A DNA stretch of 64,000 nt. Source: Endoryza sp044226045 (GTDB lineage Bacteria; Bacteroidota; Bacteroidia; Chitinophagales; Chitinophagaceae). Of the stretch, positions 8,356 to 17,462 are shown piece after piece (within the stretch, counting starts at the first letter, position 1; each line of letters starts with the position of its first letter). Below the pieces are notes generated by a model that made no database searches, was not told where the DNA came from, and saw only the letters and a list, made by a program, of their open reading frames with translations. The translations under genes were made by a program, and so were the position numbers. The stretch lies in NCBI GenBank assembly GCA_044226045.1, contig JBGAHR010000018.1, positions 11,060 to 75,059 of the forward strand, in the 5' to 3' direction.

Positions 8356-9993
8356 TTAATGATTAATAGCTTCCGTTTCAATAATCATTTTATCAGTTCC
8401 CCTGACCAGGTTGGCCGACAGGTCTTTGTCATTGATAACCGTCTGACAGAACCCATGCTCCCGGTTTTTGTTCAATTTTAGTTCAACCTGGATGTTTTTC
8501 AAAGGCGCGTGTAACATAAAATCTTCGATCGTTTCAACCACATCCTTGTCGATGAAATCAGCCCTGGAGGCATCAATCAGAACAAAGGCGCTTTCCGGTA
8601 CTTTTTCCAGCCTGTTCTTGATGATCGGTTTGTTAAGGAAAGATACATCTTTACGAAGGCGGAATAAGTACTTGTTATCATCGTTCACCACAAATACCGA
8701 AGACTTAAAGTTACTTCGGATCACAAAGAAAAGACCTACACCGATACCAATGATCACTCCCTTCAATAAATCTGTGGCGAGGATGGCAGCGATGGTAATC
8801 ACAAAAGGCAAAAACTGGCCCCATCCCTTAATATAGAACGACTTAAAGAGGGAGGGTTTGGCAAGTTTGTAACCGGTGAAAATAAGTATGGCAGCGAGGG
8901 CGGATTTGGGAATCAGGTTTAAAATGGCCGGAATAAACGCCACACAGAGCAGCAGCAGGGTACCGTGAATAATAGTGGACATCTTCGACTTTGCGCCCGA
9001 ATTTACGTTCGCCGATGAGCGAACGATCACGCTGGTAACCGGCAAACCACCAATCAGACCGGAGATGATATTTCCCAGTCCCTGCGCTTTCAGCTCACGG
9101 TTAGTGGGCGTCACCCGCTGATAAGGGTCGAGATCGTCTACCGCTTCGATGCTGAGCAGACTTTCGAGGCTCGCCACAATGGCAATGATCACGCCGGTGA
9201 ACAAAACATCTTTATTGAGCAGGAAATTCCAGTCAGGCATAGTGAAAAATGAGAAGAATTCATTAACGGAACCGGCTACCGGTATGATTACCAGGTGTTC
9301 TCCCGACAGGGCTTTCATGGAAAGCCTGGAAAAAAGAACATTCAGCGCTACGCCAAGAATAACCACGAGCAAGGGGGCAGGAATCACTTTCCAGAAGCCT
9401 TTCTTTTTCGCGGTAAATTTCTCCCACAGAAAATAGAATACCAGGCAACTCAGGCCGATGATGATCGCCGATTGATTGATATGTGCGAAGGCGTTGAAGA
9501 AATTGGAGAACAGGTTGCCTTTATCAGCTTTTACCGGCACGCCTTCATCATTTTCAAAATGAGAATCGTCGCCAAGCAGGTGCGGAAACTGGTTGAGGAT
9601 CAAAATCAGTCCGATGGCGGCGAGCATTCCTTTAATGACGCTGCCCGGTACATAATCTCCCACTACACCTGCTTTCAGAAATCCGAATAACAGCTGAAGT
9701 GCACCGGCTATAACAATTGCCACCAGGAATGCCTCAAAAGAAGGCAGGGTAGCCATGGCTCCCGCCACAATTGCGGTAAGACCGGCAGCCGGACCACTAA
9801 CACTTAACTGCGACCGGCTGGCCATACCAACTACGATACCTCCCACGATACCCGCTATCAGCCCACTGAATAAAGGGGTATTGGAGGCCAGCGCCACACC
9901 GAGGCATAATGGCAGCGCTACCAGGAAAACCACTATCGCAGAGGGAATATCATTACGAAGAGAGCCAATATAGCTCTTGAAACTATTGGACAT
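8356..9993 (-). CDS. SulP-family anion permease with STAS domain
   Basis: 545 residues from the ATG at 9993 (MSNSFKSYIGSLRNDIPSA). An upstream ATG at 10047 would add an 18-residue leader not typical of the family. About 12-14 hydrophobic segments span residues 20-430, including the SulP signatures ALPLCLGVALASNTPLFSGL and GLTAIVAGAM. A C-terminal STAS domain of about 100 residues contains VPESAFVLIDASRADFIDKD. The family exchanges bicarbonate, sulfate or other anions across the inner membrane. The tight downstream coupling to a carbonic anhydrase (20 bases) argues for bicarbonate as substrate, which is inference. Confidence 0.92.
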   Translation of the reverse strand: MSNSFKSYIGSLRNDIPSAIVVFLVALPLCLGVALASNTPLFSGLIAGIVGGIVVGMASRSQLSVSGPAAGLTAIVAGAMATLPSFEAFLVAIVIAGALQLLFGFLKAGVVGDYVPGSVIKGMLAAIGLILILNQFPHLLGDDSHFENDEGVPVKADKGNLFSNFFNAFAHINQSAIIIGLSCLVFYFLWEKFTAKKKGFWKVIPAPLLVVILGVALNVLFSRLSMKALSGEHLVIIPVAGSVNEFFSFFTMPDWNFLLNKDVLFTGVIIAIVASLESLLSIEAVDDLDPYQRVTPTNRELKAQGLGNIISGLIGGLPVTSVIVRSSANVNSGAKSKMSTIIHGTLLLLCVAFIPAILNLIPKSALAAILIFTGYKLAKPSLFKSFYIKGWGQFLPFVITIAAILATDLLKGVIIGIGVGLFFVIRSNFKSSVFVVNDDNKYLFRLRKDVSFLNKPIIKNRLEKVPESAFVLIDASRADFIDKDVVETIEDFMLHAPLKNIQVELKLNKNREHGFCQTVINDKDLSANLVRGTDKMIIETEAINH

Positions 9994-10084
9994 ACAGAAC
10001 TTTTTTACAGTAAAGAATAGAATACACGGGACACGATGGGAGGCCATCGATCACAGCAGGCAATCATTAAAAAAAAAGAAAGCG

Positions 10085-10447
10085 TCAGGCGCGGTCTGGC
10101 GGAGGTGTTACCAGATCAAAATGCACCGGTTTTACTTTACCGTAAACTAATAATAAATGATGTAGAAGTATTTCGTTCGCAGGCGTAGTAGCGTCCTGGT
10201 GTTCATGGAGAAATTCCTCGGAAATGCTGACCGGGCGGTCAGGGGTCTTTTCATCGGGCCCTGCAGGTTGTGTATTTTCCTCGGCCTGATCAGGTCCGGG
10301 GTTTTCAACTTGCAGGGAATAAGACTCTTTGACGTTGGCCTTATTTCCGTAAATGAAAAAATTAATGCCGGTAAGATAGACCAACAGGAACACCATCGCT
10401 ATAGCGATAAGTTGTCGACCTGGTTTATAATTATTGATTCCGGACAT
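10085..10447 (-). CDS. Small one-helix membrane protein, unknown
   Basis: 120 residues from the ATG at 10447; a second ATG at 10462 would add five residues. There is a basic N-terminus (NNYKPGRQ), one membrane helix at about 12-31 (LIAIAMVFLLVYLTGINFF), then a polar segment rich in Pro, Glu, Asp and Gln, ending with a short hydrophobic patch (NEILLHHLLLVYGKV). The single helix with a positive inside predicts an external C-terminal domain. It lies 91 bases upstream of the SulP start on the same strand, with a run of nine T on its transcript after the stop, so it may end its own message or lead the SulP-Can unit. I do not recognise the family. Confidence 0.65.
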   Translation of the reverse strand: MSGINNYKPGRQLIAIAMVFLLVYLTGINFFIYGNKANVKESYSLQVENPGPDQAEENTQPAGPDEKTPDRPVSISEEFLHEHQDATTPANEILLHHLLLVYGKVKPVHFDLVTPPPDRA

Positions 10448-10540
10448 TTTAGAGATGTGCAAATATAGCCATGTATTGCCAAGCAGGCAATTGTTAAAAG
10501 GAAATTAACAGAAATGCTGGAACTTCCGGGAAATGATAGG

Positions 10541-10646
10541 ATTGCGGTTTGCGGTTTGCAGTTTGCGGTTTCTCTTTCCCTTTCTGTTTCCCTTTCTCTT
10601 TCCCTTTCCGCTCCCGCTCCCACTCTCGCTCCCACTTCCGTTCTCT
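10541..10646. repeat. Modules C-B-A (read A-B-C on minus strand)
   Basis: On the plus strand: GCGGTTT heptamers (10543-10570), CTTTCC-type hexamers (10569-10609), then CGCTCC-type hexamers (10609-10645). Read on the minus strand it is A, B, C, the same order as at 27045 and 37367. It starts about ten bases past the purH stop. Confidence 0.85.
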
Positions 10647-10656
10647 GATTGTTACA

Positions 10657-12177
10657 TCAATGTTTAAAATGGCGAAGGCCGGTCATTACCATGGCCAGGT
10701 TTCTTTCCTTGCAATATTCAATGGAGTCTTTATCACGAACCGAGCCGCCCGGCTGAATAAAGGCCGTAATACCTGCTTCATCACCCAGCTTTACACAGTC
10801 ATTGAAAGGGAAGAAAGCATCACTGGCCAGTACTGCTCCTTTCAGATCGAAATTAAACTGGTGGGCTTTTTCAACTGCATGACGAAGGGCATCGATCCGG
10901 CTGGTTTGTCCGCAACCCTTACCGATCAGCTGCCTGTTCTTAACCAGGGCAATGGCATTCGACTTTAGGTGCTTGCATACTATATTGGCAAATTCCAGAT
11001 CGTCCTTTTCAGATGCGGTGCAGGGACGTCCGCCGACTTCTTCCCATTTGCTGAAATTTCCCTCATCTGTTCCCTGGATAAGAACACCATTCAACACCGA
11101 CTTATATTGTCTGTTGGATACGCCGGTTGTTTTCTGTTGCAGTAAGATCCGGTTCTTTTTTGATTTTAGTATTTCCAGTGCCGTGGAATCATAAGAAGGA
11201 GCGATCAACACTTCGAAGAAAATCTCATTGATTGCATTTGCCGTGGAAGCATCAACGGTTTGATTGGTAACCAGCACACCGCCAAAAGCGCTTTCCGGAT
11301 CGCCGGCCAGTGCAGCATCCCATGCTTCTTTCACTGTTTTTCTGGAAGCGATTCCGCAAACATTGGTGTGTTTGATAATAGCGAATACCGGTTCAGTATT
11401 ACTTCCAAATTCATGGATCAGCTGAATGGCCGCATCTACATCCACCAGGTTGTTATAGGAAAGTTCTTTTCCGTTTAGCTGGTTGAAAAGCTGGTCGAGA
11501 TCTCCAAAGAACACTCCCGACTGATGTGGGTTTTCTCCGTATCGCATGGTTTTTGGTTGCGGAACGGATTCGAAGAAATAAAGATCCGGTTGCGGGTTAA
11601 AATATTTTGCGATGGCTACATCATAATGAGCCACTACTTCAAATGCCTTGGCGGCAAACATTTTCCTTTGTTCAATGGTGGTAGATCCTTCCTGTGTTTT
11701 CAGGATCTGTTCCAGGGTGGCATAATCCTTTTTCGCGGCTATTACAACCACATCTTTGAAGTTCTTGGCCGCGCCCCGAATCATCGAGGGTCCCCCAATA
11801 TCAATTTTCTCAATGATCAGTTTTTCTTCTGAAGTGGAGGCCACTGTTTCCTCGAATGGGTAAAGATCTACGATAACCAGGTCCAGTTCAGGAATATTGT
11901 ATTGAGCCATTTCCGCGCGATCCGTTTCATTTTCTCTTCTGCCGAGTATACCACCAAACACCGAGGGGTGAAGTGTTTTTACCCTACCGCCCAGGATGGA
12001 AGGATAACTGGTCAGACTTTCCACCGGCACCACGGGAATATTCAGTTTTTCAATGAATTGCTGGGTACCACCGGTCGAATAAATGGTTATTCCCAGTCGA
12101 TGTAATTCTTCAACGATCGGTTCCAATCCATCTTTATAAAAAACCGAAATAAGTGCTGCCTGGATCTTCTTTGTCAT
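10657..12177 (-). CDS. purH: Bifunctional AICAR formyltransferase/IMP cyclohydrolase
   Basis: 506 residues from the ATG at 12177 (MTKKIQAALISVFYKDG). The frame stays open 88 codons upstream, but that stretch overlaps the end of comEC and is not family-like. The N-terminal MGS-like IMP cyclohydrolase domain (about 1-190) carries STGGT and the GGRVKTLHP region. The C-terminal AICAR transformylase domain carries the IKHTNVCGIA lysine-histidine motif and SDAFFPFNDCVKL. It performs the last two steps of de novo IMP synthesis. The start lies 17 bases after the comEC stop, suggesting a shared transcript. A modular repeat tract begins soon after its stop. Confidence 0.97.
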   Translation of the reverse strand: MTKKIQAALISVFYKDGLEPIVEELHRLGITIYSTGGTQQFIEKLNIPVVPVESLTSYPSILGGRVKTLHPSVFGGILGRRENETDRAEMAQYNIPELDLVIVDLYPFEETVASTSEEKLIIEKIDIGGPSMIRGAAKNFKDVVVIAAKKDYATLEQILKTQEGSTTIEQRKMFAAKAFEVVAHYDVAIAKYFNPQPDLYFFESVPQPKTMRYGENPHQSGVFFGDLDQLFNQLNGKELSYNNLVDVDAAIQLIHEFGSNTEPVFAIIKHTNVCGIASRKTVKEAWDAALAGDPESAFGGVLVTNQTVDASTANAINEIFFEVLIAPSYDSTALEILKSKKNRILLQQKTTGVSNRQYKSVLNGVLIQGTDEGNFSKWEEVGGRPCTASEKDDLEFANIVCKHLKSNAIALVKNRQLIGKGCGQTSRIDALRHAVEKAHQFNFDLKGAVLASDAFFPFNDCVKLGDEAGITAFIQPGGSVRDKDSIEYCKERNLAMVMTGLRHFKH

Positions 12178-12194
12178 GTGTGGGCGTTTGAATA

Positions 12195-14330
12195 TTACCT
12201 GAAAGGGGTTTTGCGAGGCGCAAAGGTAAGCGATGACAGGTTCCCGGCAAAAGCGCCCTGGTCCGAAACAGCGTGAACCGCTACTCCCATTAACCGGCAC
12301 AGCGCAGTCAGTTGAGCTGCTTTCCGTTTTGAAACAGAAGCATCTATCACCAGCCGGCCGACCGATATTTTTGTCAATATCTCGTGCATATTCATTTTGC
12401 AGGGAGAAGAAACAACGAGTATATCCAGCCTTTTCGGCCATTGTTGTATAGATGGTTCATCTGATCGAGCAATCACCATGATCGATTTCCCATTGAGCAT
12501 GAAAAGGCGGGCACCTGTATTCGGGATATCGATCTTTTCCAGATGTTTTATTCTTTTCACCGTTAGCATTGGATCAACGATGGACGAACGCGGGTTGCCG
12601 TAAAAAAGACTATCGGGCCCCATCATTCGGCCTCGCCGGCCTTCTATCAGGCAAATGGCCGGAAAGCCCCGGCTATTGAGCACGATCAGTTCCTGCTGGT
12701 GCGAAGCCTCAACAAATGACCAGACCCTGATCGTGAGAAAAAAAATGAAAGAAAGAGCCGCCAGCATGAGACTCTTTTTATGTTGGGAGATGAGAAAACA
12801 GGCCAGGAATGAAATGCCCCCGTAAAGCAGGAGCATTTGCGGGATGGAAATCACCAATCCTTTCCAGATCGCAAAAGGATATTCACTCATATAGGTCACA
12901 AAGCCGTTCATGGACTGGATCCCGAACGACGTCACTTTTCCCAGCAAAGAAGCCACCGGCGTCCACGCACTCGCTGCCAGGAGAAGTAATTCGCAAAGTA
13001 ATACCAGCGTGGAAAGTGGAATGGCCACCAGGTTGGTGACCAGGAATAGCAGGGGGAATTGATGGAAGTAATAGATACAGACAGGTGTCGTCAATATCTG
13101 TGCTGCGAGGGTGCCTGCCATCATTTTCCAGAGTTTTTCCAGCAGGGGATTTGACAGCTCCAGGCATTGCTCTATTGGTTTCATAAAAATGACCATGCTG
13201 AGCACAGCCAGGTACGACAACTGGAAGCCGATATCCCATAACCAGGCCGGTTGCAGGCAGAGTAAGAAGAATGCCGAGGCTGCCAGTGAATTGTAGATTG
13301 TCATTTTTCGGTTACTGACTTCTCCCAGGCAGATAAAACTGAACATAACGGCTGACCTGACCACCGAAGGGGAGGCCCCGCACAGCAGCGTGAAAAGCCA
13401 TAGGCAGGCAATGGTAAGAAGGGGAGGCAAAAAACGGGTGTTTTTCCTGTTAAGTGGCCGAAATGCTACAGAAAGCAACCAGTAAATTACCCCGAGGTGA
13501 AGTCCCGAAATAGCTATTACATGAATCACGCCGGTATTGGAGTAGGCTTGAGTAAGCGTCTTTTCGAGGTCTTCCCGGTATCCGATCAGCAATGCTTCTG
13601 CCAGGGCTTTTTCTTCGTTTCCGGCAATATTCTGACGGATAACCGAAAGGATGTTTTTCCTGATTCTGGAGAGTATTTCAACGGAGTTGAACTTGCGTTT
13701 GCAACCTAATAGCACATAGGATCCGGGAATAGCCTGGGATTGATAATAGATCCCTTTCAATGCTTCGAATTGCTGAAAATTAAAGCCACCCGGATTCGAT
13801 CGGTTTTGAATGATCTGTAATGGACTTGTCAACAGCAAATCGACACCTGCGACTGAAAGTGCGCTATCGGATTTGCTGAAGTATAGCAACACCCGTCCGC
13901 TCGCCTTTACCGGTTCATTTTGCCGCAGCAACCATTTTACTTCCATCTCTGCCTGGCAGGAATTTTTCTTTACCAACAGTTCGGTTGAAATGGTCCCCAT
14001 CACCCGGTCGCCCGGTTGGTATGTAAAGCCCAACCAGTTTTTTCCCGATGAAGGAGCATGAATGGCAGAGAGAAAAACACCAGCGATTACGAGGAGAAAA
14101 TGGATTGCGGCACCCAAAACAAAACCTCTTGATCGAAGCGGTAATAGTATCGAACCCGCCAGAATCAGTACCATCAATAGGATGGCAGCCATCAGTGTAT
14201 GGAAGGCTGAAAGAAGAAACCAGTTGAAGAGCAGGATGCCGGTTATAAGTGAAAGAGTAATTCTTATAAACGGCGCCCGCCGCAGGTAATAATGTAAGGT
14301 TGAAATCTTATACACAACTTCTAATTTCAC
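12195..14330 (-). CDS. comEC: ComEC/Rec2-type DNA uptake channel protein
   Basis: 711 residues, starting with GTG at 14330 (MKLEVVYKISTLHYYLRRAPF); no in-frame ATG is available near the N-terminus. The N-terminal DUF4131-type segment (about 20-190) has paired helices and a beta-rich loop domain. The central Competence domain (about 210-500) carries the hallmark IAISGLHLGVIYWL and many membrane helices. The C-terminal 190 residues look like the metallo-beta-lactamase-like domain of full-length ComEC, but the HxHxDH zinc motif is absent; only LDILVVSS remains where it would be expected. ComEC moves single-stranded DNA across the inner membrane in natural transformation. No other com gene is adjacent. 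Confidence 0.88.
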   Translation of the reverse strand: MKLEVVYKISTLHYYLRRAPFIRITLSLITGILLFNWFLLSAFHTLMAAILLMVLILAGSILLPLRSRGFVLGAAIHFLLVIAGVFLSAIHAPSSGKNWLGFTYQPGDRVMGTISTELLVKKNSCQAEMEVKWLLRQNEPVKASGRVLLYFSKSDSALSVAGVDLLLTSPLQIIQNRSNPGGFNFQQFEALKGIYYQSQAIPGSYVLLGCKRKFNSVEILSRIRKNILSVIRQNIAGNEEKALAEALLIGYREDLEKTLTQAYSNTGVIHVIAISGLHLGVIYWLLSVAFRPLNRKNTRFLPPLLTIACLWLFTLLCGASPSVVRSAVMFSFICLGEVSNRKMTIYNSLAASAFFLLCLQPAWLWDIGFQLSYLAVLSMVIFMKPIEQCLELSNPLLEKLWKMMAGTLAAQILTTPVCIYYFHQFPLLFLVTNLVAIPLSTLVLLCELLLLAASAWTPVASLLGKVTSFGIQSMNGFVTYMSEYPFAIWKGLVISIPQMLLLYGGISFLACFLISQHKKSLMLAALSFIFFLTIRVWSFVEASHQQELIVLNSRGFPAICLIEGRRGRMMGPDSLFYGNPRSSIVDPMLTVKRIKHLEKIDIPNTGARLFMLNGKSIMVIARSDEPSIQQWPKRLDILVVSSPCKMNMHEILTKISVGRLVIDASVSKRKAAQLTALCRLMGVAVHAVSDQGAFAGNLSSLTFAPRKTPFR

Positions 14331-14812
14331 AAAAGCGAAAAGACCGTACCCTGAAGGGAAGCGCAGGTTAAGGACATTCTGTTTTCAGTAAAAAATCACC
14401 AGAAATTTTCGAGGAGGAGAAGAAAGCGATAGCAGATTATCAAAACTGGTAATCCATAGGAATATTGAATTTTAAAAAGCGGCGATGGTAAAATCTTCTT
14501 CAATTTCTGTGAAAAATGATTGCAACGGTTATTGCCGGTGATTTTATTTCTACTGTTTTTTGATGTATGTTTTTACGGTGAATTGAGCCCCGTATTTTCT
14601 ACGGTAAGCATTGTGTTATTCTTCCCGTAATTGTTTATGATTCTTCCCGTTTTTTTCCGGGTTTTTCCTCGCTACTTGCTGGTTTACTTTAATTTATAAA
14701 TAATACTAATTTATAATTAATTGAAGCACATTTTTTTGCGTGTGCGTACCTGTTATGAACCTAATAGTTTTAAATCGGTAATGGCTCTTTTTAAACTTTC
14801 AAACCCCAAGTT
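14331..14812. other. Divergent intergenic region, AT-rich
   Basis: 482 bases between the divergent comEC and the plus-strand gene at 14813. Two exact copies of TAATTTATAA lie at 14690-14699 and 14707-14716 (17-base spacing) inside a very AT-rich stretch, and TTCTTCCCGT occurs twice between 14620 and 14655. These could be promoter or operator elements of the gene at 14813. No open frame of note and none of the modular repeats. Confidence 0.45.
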
Positions 14813-15289
14813 ATGTTGACAATTCAATCAAAAACCCGTAAAGCGGGACGCTTTGTTTCAAACACCCATGTTGATACAGTTATCCGCAACTATAAACAGG
14901 AAAGATGGGTGAACAATTCGAAGCATATTGGCAAAGAAGATTCTTTGAGCGTTTGGTACAGTGTAGCGGAACTGGAAGAATTCCTGGCAAAGGCCAAAAA
15001 GCATGGTGCTGATGGCGTAAAATTTTATTTCGCCGCTTACGACAAGAATTTTGAAGAACAACCTTTGTATGCCGGACGTCAGACGCTCGTGTTAGTAGCA
15101 ACACAGGCGAAGGAAACAGAAACCGGTACAGTTGACAAGGATCTTTACATTTCTTCCGAGAACGGTTCGAACATTCTCGCATACAATGTTGGAAAGCTCT
15201 GTCCTCCCTATTGCAGCAAACCCAATACTGGCGATGGCATCGGCATTACGATTGTCGATCGTGGCGAAGAAGGACTTTCTGTTATATAA
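14813..15289 (+). CDS. Conserved-looking soluble protein, unknown
   Basis: 158 residues from the ATG at 14813; no signal peptide or membrane helix. The segment SVWYSVAELEEFLAKAKKHG followed by DGVKFYFAAYDKN, and later RQTLVLVATQAKE, suggests an alternating alpha/beta domain. The C-terminal third carries a Cys pair (KLCPPYCSKPNTG), possibly for metal binding or a disulfide. It has a long AT-rich leader and a strong terminator of its own at 15310-15334, so it looks like a single-gene unit, with the two-component operon just downstream. I do not recognise a named family. Confidence 0.7.
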   Translation: MLTIQSKTRKAGRFVSNTHVDTVIRNYKQERWVNNSKHIGKEDSLSVWYSVAELEEFLAKAKKHGADGVKFYFAAYDKNFEEQPLYAGRQTLVLVATQAKETETGTVDKDLYISSENGSNILAYNVGKLCPPYCSKPNTGDGIGITIVDRGEEGLSVI

Positions 15290-15309
15290 TTTTTGCAAGA
15301 TCGTTTTCA

Positions 15310-15334
15310 GAAGACCCCGCCCCGCGGGGTCTTC
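15310..15334 (+). terminator. Strong GC hairpin after the gene at 14813
   Basis: GAAGACCCCG at 15310-15319 pairs perfectly with 15325-15334 across a 5-base loop. It lies 20 bases after the stop codon. The following bases (GCATTTATT) are only moderately T-rich. Confidence 0.75.
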
Positions 15335-15366
15335 GCATTTATTAAAAAGCAGCTACCTTGTAGGGC

Positions 15367-16023
15367 ATGAACTATTGGACCGTCGACCTGAATTTTATTG
15401 CCATTAGTGCCCTGGCGGGCTATATAGGATACTTTCTTCCCAATACCCCATTGTACCTTAAACTGTTCCCGATTTTTTTAACCTACACCCTGATAAATGA
15501 ACTGGTGGCCACTTACCAGGTGTATCATGATGCGCAAACGACAGAGATCTATAATGTATACGTCTTTATTCAGTTCTTTTTTTACACCTACCTGTTTTAC
15601 AATTTTATCAAACGTAAACTGATCCGGCAATTTATCCTCGCCAGTCAGGTGGTTTTTTTTATATTGAGTGCGCTGAATATTCTATTCTTCCAGAAATTTT
15701 CCAATTACAACAGCATAACCTATTCACTGGGTTGCCTTGAAATAGTTACTCTCAGCATTATCTACTTTCTTGAATTATTTCGGTTGAAGAAAGTTGTCAA
15801 CCTGGTTCGGGAGCCTGCTTTCTGGATTTCTACCGCTCTTTTATTCTATTTTACCTGCAGTTTCCCTTTTATCGCAACAGCCAATTTGTTGTATAAATTG
15901 CCGGAAAGGATTCTACTAAGTTTGCAGTACGTCTTAACTTTAATCAACATATTGCTTTACTCGATATTTACGATCGCTTTTTTATGTCGGATACAAATTC
16001 GGAAATCTACTTCGTCCTTGTAA
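15367..16023 (+). CDS. Multi-helix membrane protein upstream of kinase
   Basis: 218 residues with six to seven predicted membrane helices (for example NFIAISALAGYIGYFL, YVFIQFFFYTYLFYNFI, ILASQVVFFILSALNILFF, LLFYFTCSFPFIATANLLY, LINILLYSIFTIAFLC) and no catalytic motif. Its 3' end overlaps the kinase gene by 40 bases in another frame, so translation is coupled. Because the kinase itself has only one helix and essentially no extracellular domain, I infer this protein may be the membrane sensor or partner that feeds the kinase. The family is not recognised beyond that. Confidence 0.75.
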   Translation: MNYWTVDLNFIAISALAGYIGYFLPNTPLYLKLFPIFLTYTLINELVATYQVYHDAQTTEIYNVYVFIQFFFYTYLFYNFIKRKLIRQFILASQVVFFILSALNILFFQKFSNYNSITYSLGCLEIVTLSIIYFLELFRLKKVVNLVREPAFWISTALLFYFTCSFPFIATANLLYKLPERILLSLQYVLTLINILLYSIFTIAFLCRIQIRKSTSSL

Positions 16024-16796
16024 TTAGTGCATTGCTGGCGCTTTTATTGGTAGGATTTATTGTAACAATATTATTCCTCTATCAACGCAGACGGCACCAG
16101 CAGGAGCAGGATCTTGCCCGCCTGAAAGATGTGTACGAACAGGAAGCGCTCAAGTCGCAGCTCGAAATACAGGAAAATACGTTTCAAACCATCAGCCAGG
16201 AACTACACGACAATATTGGCCAGATGCTCTCCGTCGTGAAAATATCTTTGGCAGTGCTGCCCATAGCCAGGGAACATGAAGCATTTGAACCGATTCAAAA
16301 CTCCCGGCAAATTCTGAACAAAGCCATAGTTGACCTGTCGAATCTTACCAAAAGCCTGCATACCGACCGAATTACCGATATCAGCCTCGCAGAATCCATC
16401 CGTTTTGAAACAGAATCCATCAAAAAATCGGGAATCGCCGATGTCGATTATCAACTTACAGGGGAAGAAGTGCATTTCGACAATCAAAAGAAGATTTTTC
16501 TTTTTCGCATGTTCCAGGAAGTATTTAACAACATGTTGAAACACTCACAGGCCAGCCGCATAAAAGTCATTTTGAATTATTCGGAAGGCAATACATTTGT
16601 ATTACACATTGAGGACAATGGAATCGGATTCAACGTGGAAGAAAAACTGAAGTCAGTCAGTTCCTCCCGGGGGGTAGGTTTAAAAAGCCTGTTCAACAGG
16701 GCTAAACTGATCGGTGCGGAACTGATCATGAAAAGCTCGGAAGGACAGGGAACGATGGTAACCATTACAATGCCGATTACCGAAAATCAAGTATAG
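15984..16796 (+). CDS. Sensor histidine kinase, NarX/LiaS type
   Basis: 270 residues. One membrane helix at about 10-35 (VLVISALLALLLVGFIVTIL), a short basic coiled coil, then a HisKA_3 dimerisation domain with phospho-acceptor H75 in QELHDNIGQ. A HATPase_c domain follows with the N-box (MFQEVFNNMLKHSQA), DNGIGF and the G2 box GVGLKSLFNRAKL. There is no extracytoplasmic sensor domain, so input must come from a partner, most simply the membrane protein it overlaps. The response regulator follows after six bases. Signal and targets unknown. Confidence 0.93.
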   Translation: MSDTNSEIYFVLVISALLALLLVGFIVTILFLYQRRRHQQEQDLARLKDVYEQEALKSQLEIQENTFQTISQELHDNIGQMLSVVKISLAVLPIAREHEAFEPIQNSRQILNKAIVDLSNLTKSLHTDRITDISLAESIRFETESIKKSGIADVDYQLTGEEVHFDNQKKIFLFRMFQEVFNNMLKHSQASRIKVILNYSEGNTFVLHIEDNGIGFNVEEKLKSVSSSRGVGLKSLFNRAKLIGAELIMKSSEGQGTMVTITMPITENQV

Positions 16797-16802
16797 TCGA
16801 AT

Positions 16803-17462
16803 ATGGCAAAAGCTGGAAGAAAAATATTGGTGGGTATTGCAGATGATCATTCCCTGATGCGCAACGCACTGGCCAAACTGATCAATTCATTTGGCGACTA
16901 CCAGGTAACTTTCGAAGCCAATAATGGAAAAGAGATAAAGCCGCTCATTCAGCAGAACGGAATCCCGGATATCATCCTGGTCGATGTTAATATGCCGGAG
17001 ATGGATGGATTCGAAACCACTAAATGGCTTCACCAGAATTATCCCCAGATAAAGGTACTGGTACTGTCGATGCTCAGCGATGAAAAAACAATCATTCGAA
17101 TGATGCGCCTCGGAGCAAAAGGATACCTGCTGAAAAATGCAGAACCGGAAGAGCTGAACGAAGGATTGGATTCGGTGATGAGCAAAGGAGTGTATTTGCC
17201 CGATGTGATTTCCGGCAAACTGATCAGCGGACTGCACCGCGATGCAGACCGGGATGAAGAAGAAATTGTTCTCAATGATCGCGAAAAAGAATTTCTTCGA
17301 CTGGTATGCACGGAGCTGGCCTATCGCGAAATCGCAGATCAAATGAACCTGAGCGCCCGCACTATCGACGACTATCGTCAGAATCTCTTCAATAAATTAA
17401 AAGTCCATAGTCGCATAGGCCTGGCGCTGTTTGCGATCAGGAATGGGATAGCGGAAGCATGA
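16803..17462 (+). CDS. LuxR/NarL-type response regulator
   Basis: 219 residues. The receiver domain (about 8-125) has the acidic pair DDH at the N-terminus, the phospho-acceptor D61 in ILVDVNMPEMDG, a conserved Ser in VLSMLSDEK and the lysine of AKGYLLKNAEP. The C-terminal LuxR helix-turn-helix covers LNDREKEFLRLVC through IADQMNLSARTIDDYRQNLF. It is the cognate regulator of the kinase just upstream (six-base gap). A modular repeat tract begins about three bases after its stop. Confidence 0.94.
   Translation: MAKAGRKILVGIADDHSLMRNALAKLINSFGDYQVTFEANNGKEIKPLIQQNGIPDIILVDVNMPEMDGFETTKWLHQNYPQIKVLVLSMLSDEKTIIRMMRLGAKGYLLKNAEPEELNEGLDSVMSKGVYLPDVISGKLISGLHRDADRDEEEIVLNDREKEFLRLVCTELAYREIADQMNLSARTIDDYRQNLFNKLKVHSRIGLALFAIRNGIAEA

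Noticed and set aside
12178..12441. 88-codon upstream extension of purH
   Set aside because: It overlaps comEC in another frame and has no similarity to the PurH N-terminus, which fits exactly at 12177.
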